Of a stretch of DNA of 64,000 nt, positions 20,995-31,564 are shown piece after piece. Both the position numbers and the translations under genes were made by a program. The notes below the pieces were generated by a model, which saw only the letters and a list, made by a program, of their open reading frames with translations, was not told where the DNA came from and made no database searches. This DNA comes from Trichobilharzia regenti. Lineage: Eukaryota > Platyhelminthes > Trematoda > Strigeidida > Schistosomatidae. The stretch spans positions 170,313,509 through 170,377,508 of the forward strand of contig OX235262.1 in assembly GCA_944472135.2 (NCBI GenBank), given 5' to 3'. How positions within the stretch are numbered: the first letter of the stretch is position 1; each line of letters opens with the position of its first letter.

Positions 20995-21966
20995 TATCCT
21001 GGACCGACGTGAACAACCTGACTAGAAGACCTGGATACCAAGCGTGGATGATTTATGTTTGGTGTCACACAAAATGGAAGACTTACAAGCGAAAACCGAC
21101 AAACTGGTCGAAGAAGCAGCCGGCGACGACAGGACTCCAGGTAAACATGGACAAGACGGAGGTTATGAAAATAACCAACAACAACAACAGCAGAAACATC
21201 CAGCGCCAATCACCATCAACCGGAGGGATTTGAAAGAGGTTACTTCATTCACTTATTTAGCATTGAGCATTGTCTCAACTACAGGAAGTCGGAACGGACG
21301 AGGATGTCAAATCGAGCGAGAATCGGGAAGGCGAGCGAGAAACACATTCACTCATCAACCTGAAACAACCAATCTGGAAATCTTCGTCACTCAGCCAGCA
21401 TCAACAACACAATTCGGTCGGATCTTCAATACAAACAACGTCAAGTCAGTCAGTTCTTCTATACGGAACGGATCAGAAACTTGGCGCGCTGGTCACAGAG
21501 AATATTTACAACAGCCTGTTGCAGGCCTTTATCAACCAACAACTGTCTTCGCTCTCTCTATATTGCAGATCAGGTGGCCCGGCTGGAAAGAATCACCAAC
21601 AACAAGAAACTGACTGGGAACAAACAAAACAAGAACCAATCGCCAATCAACAAATATGCAGGAGAAAGTGGATGGAGATGGATGAATTGGACACTCGCTC
21701 GCTGAGGAGGCCGCCGCTGAGTGACATCGCGCGCGCGTCAGGCCATTGGTCGAGTGGAACCAGGCGAAAGGGAGGCAAGCGGCGAGTGGGACGTCAGTGC
21801 AAGGATGACATGGAGGAGATCATGTGAAGAGAGAGGAGTTGAAAGAGTATGGACTAACATGGATGGAGGTGGAAAGTACATCAGAAGGAAGACAGAAGTG
21901 GCGAGTGGAGACGTGTAGTTGAAGCCCTATGTTCCACTAGGAACCCAAGGGAACAATAATAATAAC
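20995..21966 (+). pseudogene. RTE-like LINE 'family B', young but defective copy 1
   Basis: Encodes the region after RT motif B in shifted frames: DDLCLVSHKMEDLQAKTDKL (motif C onward), the TYLALSIVSTTG block, the GSETW remnant, ICRRKWMEMD and WRRSCEE. It ends ccctatgttccactaggaac plus AAT repeats. It is about 99% identical by eye to 30576-31545, and the copy at 36945-37944 on the other strand shares the same frameshifts and a GCGCGCG insertion (21727-21735). The family was therefore amplified after these lesions arose. Confidence 0.8.
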
Positions 21967-22065
21967 AAGTGGTTGTATTTGTTGAAAATGCTTTCTCTAC
22001 GCTCAGTGGAAGTCTGTGAGCGATTGACTTAACATTGTTGTTGAAAATACGAATCGAATTTTCTT

Positions 22066-22262
22066 CATATATGCTGAACTTTGCCGAAGACTTGCAAACT
22101 AATATCAGAGTGATGAATATCTGTCATGCCTTTCCGATTCCGGCTGGTTTCGACATCGTTATCCCTGATGTCGCCTATAGTTGAGACGACAGTGCCTAGA
22201 TAAGTGGAAGAAGTGATCTCTTTCAAATGTCGTTTGTTGATATTCAATTGATAATTGTTGTT
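22066..22262 (-). pseudogene. Family B LINE internal fragment, minus strand
   Basis: The minus-strand frame reads INKRHLKEITSSTYLGTVVST, the conserved block between RT and the C-terminal box. Truncated on both sides. Confidence 0.65.
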
Positions 22263-22274
22263 GATTGGTTAATG

Positions 22275-22480
22275 ATAATAATAATAAAGGTTTATTCTAA
22301 GCAGGGCTTTTGATACAAAATATGGAATTTTCAGCATTTTATCTAATTTTCTTATCACAGGGTTAATCATTAAATCGAACATTTCAGATGTCTGAAGGCA
22401 ATCGCCAGGAAGCCTTGAACCTAGGTTTCGTACTAGTTTGTACTCGTCTGCAACCGTGAAGGAACTCATGTCCCTTCTGA
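22275..22480 (-). repeat. LINE 3'-end-like repeat, minus strand
   Basis: The complement ends tgctgaaaattccatattttg...gaataaacctttattattatt, the same terminal layout as family D, but the upstream sequence differs. Possibly a SINE or a second LINE that shares the family D 3' end. Confidence 0.5.
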
Positions 22481-22498
22481 GATTGGAACCCGTGTCAC

Positions 22499-23075
22499 TG
22501 ACAGAATTCAGTCTGCGCCAAAGATAGGACTAGACACATCACACTAGTTATTAATGTCCAGTCAGAGTATCCAATACAGTCCTACATCAGGTCAATCACG
22601 AGCGCGAATAGCTACGTGGTAACGTCTCAGACTGCAGCACTGGGTAACGCGGGTCAAATCTCAGAAGTGACATGAGTTCCTTCAAAGTTGCAGATATGCC
22701 TTTTTTGATTGCATACTAGTCAGTCAGTAACTAGTGTAATGTTTCTAGTCCTATCTTCACTGCAGGCTGAATTCTGTCAGTCAGGTTTGCAATGTGGCCA
22801 CCATTCTAGGTGGTTCGCCATTATGGTGCACTGTGAATTGTTGGTATTAGATACGCCTTGCTAACCAGTGAGTGCCAACTAACACAAAACCTAGGTCAAG
22901 CAAGCCTTCCTTCCGATTGCCTCCAACCATCATCAAATATCATAAAATCAATGTGCACCGTGATGGCAAGTCACCTAAAATGGTGGTCACACTGCACACC
23001 TGACTGGCAGAATTCAGTCTGTACCAGAGAAAGGCACAAGACACATCACACTAGTTACTAGTGTCCAACCAAAGT
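22499..23075. repeat. Long inverted repeat of unknown origin
   Basis: Arms at 22728-22840 and 22948-23062 are inverted copies of each other (agaattcagtctg / gtgatgtgtc-type phrases, aatggtggccac). A third copy of the arm's outer part lies at 22499-22553. Between the third copy and the left arm, 22607-22672 is tRNA-like (tagctacgtggtaacg; gcgggtcaaatctc). No transposase or reverse transcriptase is seen. Confidence 0.6.
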
Positions 23076-23339
23076 AAACAGAACATTTGCATTGATAATA
23101 CTATTAAATGAGAATATAAATATAAAATTAAATTTAAAGGAAAGTATTAACAAAAACATAACGATGATGAAAGAATATATGAAATGGACCACTTACCTAG
23201 TGTTTCTCAGTAAGTTAGCAGTGTCATCATTCACAAATTTCTCACTATATAAAAAGTGTGCCTGCCGAATAAAGTATTGTTGCTTTTTTATACTTAATCG
23301 TCCTACCATGAAGTTTTCCATAGTTGCTTCTAGTCCTGC

Positions 23340-23976
23340 CTACCTACCTGAGAAGATGCAAGGAGAGAGTTGTGTATACAGAGGATGATAAGGATCGGAC
23401 AAGATAATATTCGCTAATTTTTCGCATGAGACCATCTGTCTATCTACAACAGTACTATAGAGTTGGTTTAGTGACACTCCATTCACCCCGCTGACAGCTT
23501 TTAATGCTCTTCGCAGTATAACAAAGTCTTTGTTAATTAGTCCAGAAAAGATTAAAGTGAGTGGGGAGGAATAAAGGAGAATAGGTAGAATACAAGAATT
23601 GACAAACTTAGGGAGTAGAGACTGAGTGATACCAGATTTGCTTAACTTCATTACTTTGAAGGTTAAACCAAATGTCTTTCTAGAGACTAATATGATATGG
23701 GAAGACCAGAAAAGATCATAGGAAACATGCAATCTAATGTTATCTAACACTCGACTAAGTTTCAACTTCAGTGCCATCTATGGTAGTCGAATCATGCGAA
23801 CTATCCACTTCATGTAAGTCACGCCTGCGTGTTTGAAAGTGATATTAATAATGTGACTTTTGGAGGGATTTAGCTTAAGGACATTTGACAAGGACCACTG
23901 ACTAATTTCTAAGAAAAAGTTACCTTCATCATCTCTGCCCTACCTATATTCACTTGAAGTCCTATCTTTGCTGGAT
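23340..23976 (-). pseudogene. Family D LINE, C-terminal fragment, minus strand
   Basis: A 145-codon minus-strand frame (23340-23777) has ILVSRKTFGLTFKVMKL, SGITQSLLPKFVNSCILPILLYSS and DFVILRRALKAVSGVNGV. It matches the downstream half of the element at 2.8-3.2 kb. Further frame-shifted similarity continues to about 23960, where a solo LTR interrupts. Confidence 0.75.
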
Positions 23977-24336
23977 TGTGGTGAAAGCTGTTTGAAAGCC
24001 AAAGTTGTAGACAACACAATTTACGTCAATGTTCACGTCCCAAATCAATGTCATGAGAAAAAAAACACAATAACAAAGCTTAACTCTGAGGAACTCACCA
24101 ACCAGTCAAAGCAGATTTAACGTGCGCAGATGCGATTCGCAGATATATGGCTTAACTTTCTAAGAAACGGCCACAAACAGATAATAGAATGAACTACACC
24201 AAGAAAACAACAAATGAGAAGAGGCTGCTTCTCTGCTAACAGTACCACTAATAATAATGTACATAAAAATCTATAAATATCTGTTGGTTTTCTCAATAAA
24301 CGATCAGCTGCCTGGCCTTTGTCTTCTGCCGTTACA
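23977..24336 (+). mobile_element. Solo LTR, second copy, 4-bp target duplication
   Basis: 360 bp, TG...CA ends (tgtggtgaaagc ... ctgccgttaca), AATAAA near the 3' end, about 87% identical by eye to 20094-20452. The flanks ggat/ggat (23973-23976 and 24337-24340) are an unambiguous 4-bp target duplication, since this flank is not repetitive. Confidence 0.75.
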
Positions 24337-24449
24337 GGATAATGCTTATTTATTGAATTCTAACTTCCTTATCTAGTGAATCTTTCATATTTTCTATAGT
24401 TTGGTTTGTAAGAGTTAGTTATAATTTTTACGAGTTGACCACGGATTGA

Positions 24450-24580
24450 TATCAGTTAGAGAAACATTGAAAACCAGCCACAGGGGTACTGGACAGCTGT
24501 TTCATCCTAATTTGGAAATCATCGGCAGTACGCACCCACTGGGATTTGAACCCACGACCTTCTGGTTACAACCCGTAAAA
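24450..24580 (-). mobile_element. SINE A 3' half, minus strand
   Basis: gatatcagttagagaaacattg, cagctgtttcatcc, atcggcagtacgcac and the B-box complement gggatttgaacccacgacc are all in the usual minus-strand order. Confidence 0.75.
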
Positions 24581-24619
24581 ACATAACTAACCCTTACAAA
24601 CCAAACTATAGAAAATTAA

Positions 24620-25010
24620 TCTGATGTTCGCTAGTAACTGGCAGGCTACAGGATGGAGTTTTCTGGAGTTCTAGTGAGAAGTCGTGACCAGTGAGGTCAA
24701 ATTAGATGTCACGTGTGTGAATGGATGTCCCCCCCCCAGCGACAATGGTTAGGGTTGCGCTAAATCACGAATCGGTAAAAGTTAGAATTCATGAACTGGC
24801 CATTGAATCAGGTCCCAGTGGCCGAATGGTATACGAGCCAGCTTGCCTTGTAACCGGAAGGTCCTGGGTTAGAACACTGGTGGTGTGTGCGTACCGACGA
24901 TGATTCCCAGAAATCTAGAATGAAACAGCCGTCCAGTACTCCGGTACTGGTTTTCAATGGTTTCCTAACTGATATCAATCTTTGGTCAACTCGTAAAAAT
25001 CTTTCATATT
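24620..25010 (+). mobile_element. Full-length SINE A, plus strand
   Basis: It has the 5' leader (tctgatgttcgctag, gctacaggatggagttttc), the tRNA-like head (gtcccagtggccgaatggta; gggttagaacactgg), a diverged hammerhead module (cgatgattcccagaaatctagaatgaaacag, GTC then cagtactc) and the usual tail. The 9-C run at 24730-24738 is unusual. With the minus copy at its left it makes a head-to-head pair. Confidence 0.75.
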
Positions 25011-25764
25011 CTTAAAGACGATAAAACATTCAACTACTCAGTTGAATAGCTGACTGCTGAATGAGCAAGTAACAGTCCCACAGACTATTCCGTGCATAAT
25101 CTTGAACAGCAATCCATTAAACCTGCATTTTTAGTCAATAGCGTGTGTAAAGCACAGTGTGTGAGAAGTAGATTGATGACCTCATCAGTTTAGCCCTTTT
25201 AAGTAAATATTTTTTCAAAGGTTACAAATCTATTGATTATTATTAATTATTTTAAAGAATTCAAAATTTGAATCACATGTTACTTGCAACACGGACAACC
25301 TTTCTTTCCAGAATAATCTAAAGCTTTTATATGTACCGGTATTAAAATGTGACTCAATCATTAAACAGGTACATGTTTGTTCCTAGGAGAAAAAGCTGCG
25401 TTCACTACATTAAGTGAGGTATATAGTGAAATGCTCACTCATCTGTCGACTGTTTAGCAAAATTGGTGACCTAGTCAGCTGATTGTTTATCACATAACAC
25501 TGAATTCATAAAATAAAATCCAGGAAATTAAATAATTAACGATGTAAGTAATCATGGATTATACTCATCACGATATTTCTACCTTCCTGTTTTATAATCA
25601 AAATGGATTACTTAACGTTCAAATGCATTCTTAGTTTCTAATTATTTCCTGTGATTGATTAATTGAGTTTGAACATGAAACTTTTCACGGAGATGCAGCA
25701 GTTCAACTTGCTATAATCTATATAGCTCAGGAATGGTGGAGATAAGACAAGAAAGGAGATTGGC
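25011..25764. other. Unassigned AT-rich spacer
   Basis: No SINE head, LINE motif or coding signal was recognised. Confidence 0.4.
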
Positions 25765-25970
25765 TGGAGGATTTCATCATGAGCTGACATCAGTTAGAGA
25801 GTCAATGGAAAACTTGAAGAGAGTATTGAACAGCTGTTTTGTCCCAGTGCTTGGGACTCCTCATCAGTACGCACCCACCGTCAGGGTTGGAACCCAGGAC
25901 CTTCAGGCTACAAGGCCAGCGAGCTCGTAGACCATTAAGCTGCTGCCAATTCATGACATAGTGCAACCAT
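25765..25970 (-). mobile_element. SINE A, minus strand
   Basis: ggatttcatcatgagctgac, gtccc..tgggactcctcatcagtacg and the B-box complement gggttggaacccagg, followed by the A-box complement near 25935. The module is intact in outline but has GAAA changed to aaaa/ttttgt. Confidence 0.75.
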
Positions 25971-25989
25971 TCTACAATGTCTTCTTCGA

Positions 25990-26800
25990 TGAGTTACTGT
26001 CACACCTTCAACCTTTTGATGTGGTTGTGTTCTCTGAGCTGGACAATCGATTTGCGAAGCTTTCATCACCCTACTAGGTGAAATCCTCAGTGCATACTTC
26101 AGTTTGAAGTGAGCTTTTAGATTTCTCCACGAGCTTATTAATCATCTCTCCTGGTCAGTGACCTTGGACGCGATTGGTTTTTTTGTGTGTTTTCACACCT
26201 TCTAGGTCACTTGTATTGGAACTGATTGTTTCTCTGACTTGATCTTTCACCCTTTGTGTGTGAAGTTTATTTTTAATCAGTTGATAAATTTTGTCTATCT
26301 CGATGTGTCTATTGATTGATGATTCACTGGAATACCAGTCGGGCTTCTAAAAATTCTCTAGCATTCTTGTTGTTTCCTTTGTCTAGTATTTGAATGTTGT
26401 CCCAGTCGAACTGATGTCCGTGGTTGTCTGTATGTAGTGATATGAGCGAGGGAGTGGATATCATGTCTTTTGACGGCTATCTTATGTTCGTGGATACGAA
26501 GACGAAGGGGACGTTCACTTTGGCCAATGTAGTGTTTTCGCAGTTCTTACAATTTATTTTGTAGATGATGTTGGTTTTATCTTCTTCCGCTGTTGAGTCT
26601 TTTGGTTGACATAGAATTGAGTGAAGTAACTTTGTTGGTTTGTGTACGACGTCGATTCCTAAAGGTTTGAAGAGTCTTGTAGTGATTTCTGAGACATCCT
26701 TTATATATGGTAAGGCGATTTTCTTTGTGCTTTCCTTGGGGGCTTTTGATTTGATAGGTTGGCTTCAACCTGCTGTACCCTGCTGATCATGGCTTCTCAC
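25990..26800 (-). pseudogene. PLE GIY-YIG endonuclease, best-preserved 3' region, minus strand
   Basis: On the minus strand (26760 downwards), frames encode LPYIKDVSEITTRLFKPLGI, VHKPTKLL and NIIYKINCKNCE with its Cys-x2-Cys. A one-base slip follows, then HYIGQSERPLRLRIHEHK (GIY-YIG core: Tyr-Ile-Gly, Arg, His/Glu) and HGHQFDWDNIQILD..NNKNAREFLEA. This is the canonical order of a Penelope endonuclease: linker, Cys pair, YIG strand, helix with Arg, and the C-terminal Glu region. Shifts near 26540 and 26455 disable it. Bases 25990-26230 form the 3' UTR, which recurs at 40.1 kb and 45.2 kb. Confidence 0.8.
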
Positions 26801-26934
26801 CAGGACCCCAGATAACTGTCTGAATAGGGCCAGTTGCTAGTGAGCATCAGTTTAAGGTATGAGAAAAAGAGCTGGAACATGGGAAAGCCAAATGGATCTG
26901 GGTTATTCTTATGATTGCATTATTATTATTACTA

Positions 26935-27530
26935 CTACTAATAATCATAATTCATTCGGTTCCTAGTTAAATATAGGGCTTAAACAGCACGCTTCCATTT
27001 CCTTCCATTCTTTGTAGCCTTCTTTAACTGGTCTCGCAATCCCCCATAGCCACTCATCTCCTTCTCACATAATCTCCTCCGTGTCACACTTGGACACACC
27101 ACTGACTCATCTTTTCCATCGCGGATTCCCCTCAAGGACCTAGACTGCACCGGATGTCACCCAACGATCTCCTTAGTTTATGTCTGATCCTTCTTTCCCT
27201 CCTCACACATATTTATTGAACAGTATGTCCTTGATTGATTTGTCCGTCAAGTTTCTTGTTGCTATTTTCTTTTTGCCTTTCATCTGACCTCCACTATGAA
27301 GCCAGTAAAGGCAAATGCTGATAAAAGTTGGCAGTGGCCGGTTGGAAATGCTTATCATGTCGCGTAGGCAGTGGTATTAAAAATCCAAATTTTATCGTTT
27401 ATGCTAAGTGTTTTGTAGACTTTCCAATTGACTTCACAGTGATGATTCCGATTCTGGTTTTGAAAGGATGATCCATGCTGTGACCTGTAGTTGAAACGAT
27501 GTAGGTTAGATAAGTGTGAAGGAAGGATCT
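26935..27530 (-). pseudogene. Family B LINE 3' fragment, minus strand
   Basis: Begins with the complement of the 3' terminus (cattcggttcctagttaaat) and runs back through the R-RKWRWIG-like box near 27180 to the region near the TYLG block at 27500. Strongly decayed. Confidence 0.6.
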
Positions 27531-27544
27531 AAAAAGCTACAAAG

Positions 27545-27740
27545 ACTGAATGTATTGGAAAGGATGTACACCATCAGTCTCTCGTGAAGACCCCCAACCA
27601 GGCAATTTATACCTTCGACCTTCTCAGACGAAATGCTTCCACAACCTCATCAATCGACTTAACCTCCTTACCTAGCATTCTACACTTAACGTCAATATTA
27701 CTCATTATATTGTAGCGCATAACTTGGGAGGTAGAGTGAA
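27545..27740 (-). pseudogene. RTE-like 'family A' fragment, minus strand
   Basis: atcaatcgactt, ctccttacctagcattctac and ttaacgtcaatattactcat are the complement of the KVSN.EVRRRVLGK..KSIDEVV stretch of the intact element at 60.6 kb. About 200 bases remain. Confidence 0.6.
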
Positions 27741-27897
27741 GACACTAATGGTCTAAGTAATTATTTACTCACCTAACCTAATTCGCATAAGCATTTTTGA
27801 GTAAGCAGTTCCTCCAGTCTTTAAAAAACTAATGTCTCCTGATACATTTATGCCTTCATCAAAATCCTTAGTTTTGTTATCTTAGCTGGTTGATTTA

Positions 27898-28305
27898 ATT
27901 ATGAAGCTCTCGTCATCCCCCTTGTAGACAGCATCTTCAGCTCAAGTTGCAGCATAAAATGAACTCATTTTGAATTCTGCATGAATGATGTAATTGTATC
28001 TCCTGGCCACCATCTTCGTGACTCGTACCGTATTGATCATTTTTTATTGACTTGGAATTTGAACTTTCTCATCATGTGATTTACCTTTTATTAGTTGGAA
28101 AATTTTTGGTCTAATTTAATATGTTTGTTACTTGCTGATTCTCTTGAGTACCACGTTTCTAGGAATTCAGGTGTAAATGGACTACTAGTCACGAAGATGG
28201 TTGCCAGGGGATACAGTTACATCATTCATGGAGAATTCAAAATGAGTTTATTTTATGCTGCTACTTGCGGTGAAGATGTTGTCTAGAAGGAGGACGACGA
28301 AAGCT
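27898..28305. repeat. PLE remnant with ~118-bp inverted arms
   Basis: Arms 27905-28022 and 28188-28304 are inverted copies (gtcacgaagatggttgccag, tcattttgaattctgcatg). The 165-base centre retains the PLE 3' phrase ttgatcattttttattgact and gaactttctcatcatgtgat, also present at 33390, 36345 and 42125. The outer edges continue as the PLE tail (agctctcgtcatcc). Confidence 0.65.
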
Positions 28306-28539
28306 TGTGGAGTACGTAACAATATGATTGTACACTTTTTTGTTAGATGTTGAAATTAGAGACATTGTACATGATTTTTGTTTAAAACGATTCATGTTTA
28401 AATATAAATAACTTTCGAGTACAATTCAAAATACACTATACTGTTTGTAGCTTCGCCTTCTCACTGGTCATTACTGTCTACTTTCCCCATTCATACCATG
28501 TTGTATACTTTGGATTTATTGCAGGAACCTATTATCCTT

Positions 28540-29690
28540 TTCCGAAGTACCATCAGCCCCAGCGGGTTGATCTCTGACGAAATCTCAGTACAGATACAGA
28601 GGGCTAGTTTCTCATATACCTGCCAGTTTACGCCGTCTCTGGCTTAGTAGACGTGATATCCGGCTGGCTATCGACCAAAGGGCGGGTGTACTGCTCAGTA
28701 GTCCGCTCCGTCCTCCTTTATGGCCAGCTGTGAGACCTGGACATTGAGAGTAGAAGACATGAAAAGATGAGCTGTCTTTCATCATAGGTGTCTGAGCTCT
28801 ATTTCCCGTGTGAAGTGGTATAATAAGGTGAGCAATATTCAGGTTAGGCTACGGTCGACTTCTAGGTAAGGGGCGGGGGGGAAATCAGTCGACGAGGTTA
28901 TGAAGTTACATCGACTGAGATGGTTAAGACATGTGTTGCGTCTGCATTGCTAGCCATCTCCTTCCTCGATGAGCAATATTAGCTGAGTGATATAGGATCA
29001 GGTTGGGAAAGAAGTAGTTGTGGTCTGACCAAAACATGGCTTCATCAGTTAGTCAACTCCACAACATTTAGTTTGTCGGGTGCGTTGGTGGTATAGTGGT
29101 TAGGACGCTCGCCGACCATGCACATGATCCGGGGTTCGATTCCCGGGCAACGCACTCCTTTACCTCGCTAAGCCAGAAATGATGGTAGTAAAGAGGAAAG
29201 GTTGGGCATGGGGCTAGCAACCCCATCCTGTAAGATGAACACTGCCACAGAAACTTCAAGGCAGTAGCTTGAAGCCCTATGTTCCACTGGGGAACGTGAA
29301 GGAAAATTTATTTATTATTATTTTACAACATTTAGTTTAAGTCAGTCACGTAGGGAGATGTACTCTGACTTCCTGGTTGGGGTCCTCGGGACAGTAAAAA
29401 CCAATGAAGGCTGGAGACAATTGGTGATATGGCTCAAAATCGTTCTCAATGGCTGGTGTAGATGTATCCATTCCTTGTGACTTATGATTTCCAATGAAAC
29501 TATATTGTTCTTCGTTATTACTATTCCTTTGTCTCACACTTCTGTTTACTGTCTCTAATATGCATTTCTTCTACTTTCTTCTCTTGCTTTGTGTGTTACA
29601 TGGAGTGGAGTGTGGCGACTTGAACTGGTGCACATCGATGCAAAGTTCTATGTCGAAAACAGATAGACAGACAAACAGATCCTTATCCGA
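28540..29690 (+). pseudogene. RTE-like 'family A' 3' half, plus strand, with nested SINE
   Basis: Corresponds to the last ~270 codons and the 3' UTR of the intact element at 57.6-61.2 kb: the SPSGLISDEIS-like start, STKGRVYC, VLLYG..ETW and LHRLRWL..VLR remnants, then the 3' UTR with tgtggcgacttgaactgg and an ACAG-type tail (29657-29682). It is interrupted by SINE B at 29075-29324. Numerous frameshifts. Confidence 0.75.
29075..29324 (+). mobile_element. SINE B with perfect 14-bp target duplication
   Basis: 250 bp flanked by acaacatttagttt on both sides (29061-29074 and 29325-29338). The tRNA-like head has perfect 7-bp acceptor pairing (tgcgttg/caacgca), A box gtggtatagtggttagg and B box ggggttcgattcccgg. 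The body includes aggttgggcatggggctag and the end cttgaagccctatgttccac followed by an A/T-rich tail (tttattattatttt). Probably the youngest SINE B here. Confidence 0.9.
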
Positions 29691-29779
29691 AGACAACTCT
29701 ACAACCGGAACACAGCTTCTACCAGTAGACACGATTCCAACAGTGGACGCTTCTGTTGATGACATAAATAATTTGTAGC

Positions 29780-30505
29780 AGTGGACTTTAATAGTGTATA
29801 TCCAAGTAACCTTTTAATTAATACAACTCATTACTGCATTTTTTGATAACAATATATTGTTACACTATCATCTCACTGACTTGGATTTTTATTTGCATAT
29901 TTGTTATGTTATTGAGCTCTTTAGACAGTCCCCTACATGCTTCGCAATTAAATCAACCAGTTCAGAGAACATAGCACTAATTCAAAATCATCCACCTAAG
30001 CTACAAATATCGTCTATTATAATTATTATTTTAAATCACATTTTCTAATTTATCAATAAACTTCAGTTGACTTATAAACAAACTATTAGAAGGCAGTTCA
30101 ATTGTTATCGGCTGATGAATTCATAATGTCTGTCTGTCTGTCTATCTATCTCAATGACAAAGATAATTAGTGAATAAGAGACCAGTAAAAAAATAGAGAG
30201 CAATAATGAAGACAAGGTGGATTCACATCCACGCAGTTTTTCTCTTTTTTTCTGTGTGTTATTATCTAAAGACCTGCATATGACTATTTATTTGTTTGCA
30301 ATTATCACAGAGATATATTTTTGACTGAAAAGTTACATATCAATTGGAATAAATTATAGATTTATTACTTACAGCTATTCAGTAATTTCCGAACTCTATG
30401 CATCATCATTGAAAAGAGCATAGAATGACAGTTAAACCTCTATCTTAATTTCATCGAATTCGAAAACGTCTTCGACTACGTTGACTGTGAAGTGATTCAG
30501 AAACT
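29780..30505 (+). other. Mostly unassigned; PLE tail at 29910-30020
   Basis: 29945-30020 matches the PLE 3' tail phrase gcaattaaatcaaccagttc, also at 44372. A short CTGT/CTAT microsatellite lies at 30127-30150. The remainder shows no recognisable feature. Confidence 0.45.
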
Positions 30506-30509
30506 GTCT

Positions 30510-31545
30510 CAACAGTATGCGTTGAACTTTCTGTAGCAATTTGGTTAAGTTTGGGAGATGAAGTTGCAGGGATAACCTGGACCGAAGTGAACAACCTGAC
30601 TAGAAGACCTGGATACCAAGCGTGGATGATTTATGTTTGGTGTCACACAAAATGGAAGACTTACAAGCGAAAACCGACAAACTGGTCGAAGAAGCAGCCG
30701 GTGACGACAGGACTCCAGGTAAACATGGACAAGACTGAGGTTATGAAAATAACCAACAACAACAACAGCAGAAACATCCAGCGCCAATCACCATCAACCG
30801 GAGGGATTTGAAAGAGGTTACTTCATTCACTTATTTAGCATTGAGCATTGTCTCAACTACAGGAAGTCGAAACGGACGAGGATGTCAAATCGAGCGAGAA
30901 TCGGGAAGGCGAGCGAGAAACACATTCACTCATCAACCTGAAACAACCAATCTGGAAATCTTCGTCACTCAGCCAGCATCAACAACACAATTCGGTCGGA
31001 TCTTCAATACAAACAACGTCAAGTCAGTCAGTTCTTCTATACGGAACGGATCAGAAACTTGGCGCGCTGGTCACAGAGAATATTTACAACAGCCTGTTGC
31101 AGGCCTTTATCAACCAACAACTGTCTTCGCTCTCTCTATATTGCAGATCAGGTGGCCCGGCTGGAAAGAATCACCAACAACAAGAAACTGACTGGGAACA
31201 AACAAAACAAGAACCAATCGCCAACCAACAAATATGCAGGAGAAAGTGGATGGAGATGGATGGATTGGACACTCGCTCGCTGAGGAGGAGGCCGGTGGGT
31301 GACATCGCGCGCGCGTCAGGCCATTGCTCGAGTGGAACCGGGGCGAAAGGGAGGCAAGCGGCGAGTGGGAGGTCAGTGCAAGGATGACATGGAGGAGATC
31401 ATGTGAAGAGAGAGGAGTTGAAAGAGTATGGACTAACATGGATGGAGGTGGAAAGTACATCAGAAGGAAGACAGAAGTGGCGAGTGGAGACGTGCAGTTG
31501 AAGCCCTATGTTCCACTAGGAACCCAAGGGAACAATAATAATAAA
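30510..31545 (+). pseudogene. RTE-like LINE 'family B', young but defective copy 2
   Basis: Near-identical to 20995-21966 from 30576 onward (about a dozen differences by eye in 970 bases), including the shared frameshifts and the GCGCGCG tract (31307-31315). Bases 30510-30570 match a more upstream part of the copy at 38260-38310, so an internal segment has been deleted here relative to that copy. Confidence 0.8.
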
Positions 31546-31564
31546 TAATAATATAATCAACAGT

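Noticed and set aside
29494..29778. 94-codon frame with a hydrophobic N-terminus resembling a signal peptide
   Set aside because: It is the 3' UTR and tail of an RTE copy; the same hydrophobic-looking UTR occurs at 60981-61211.
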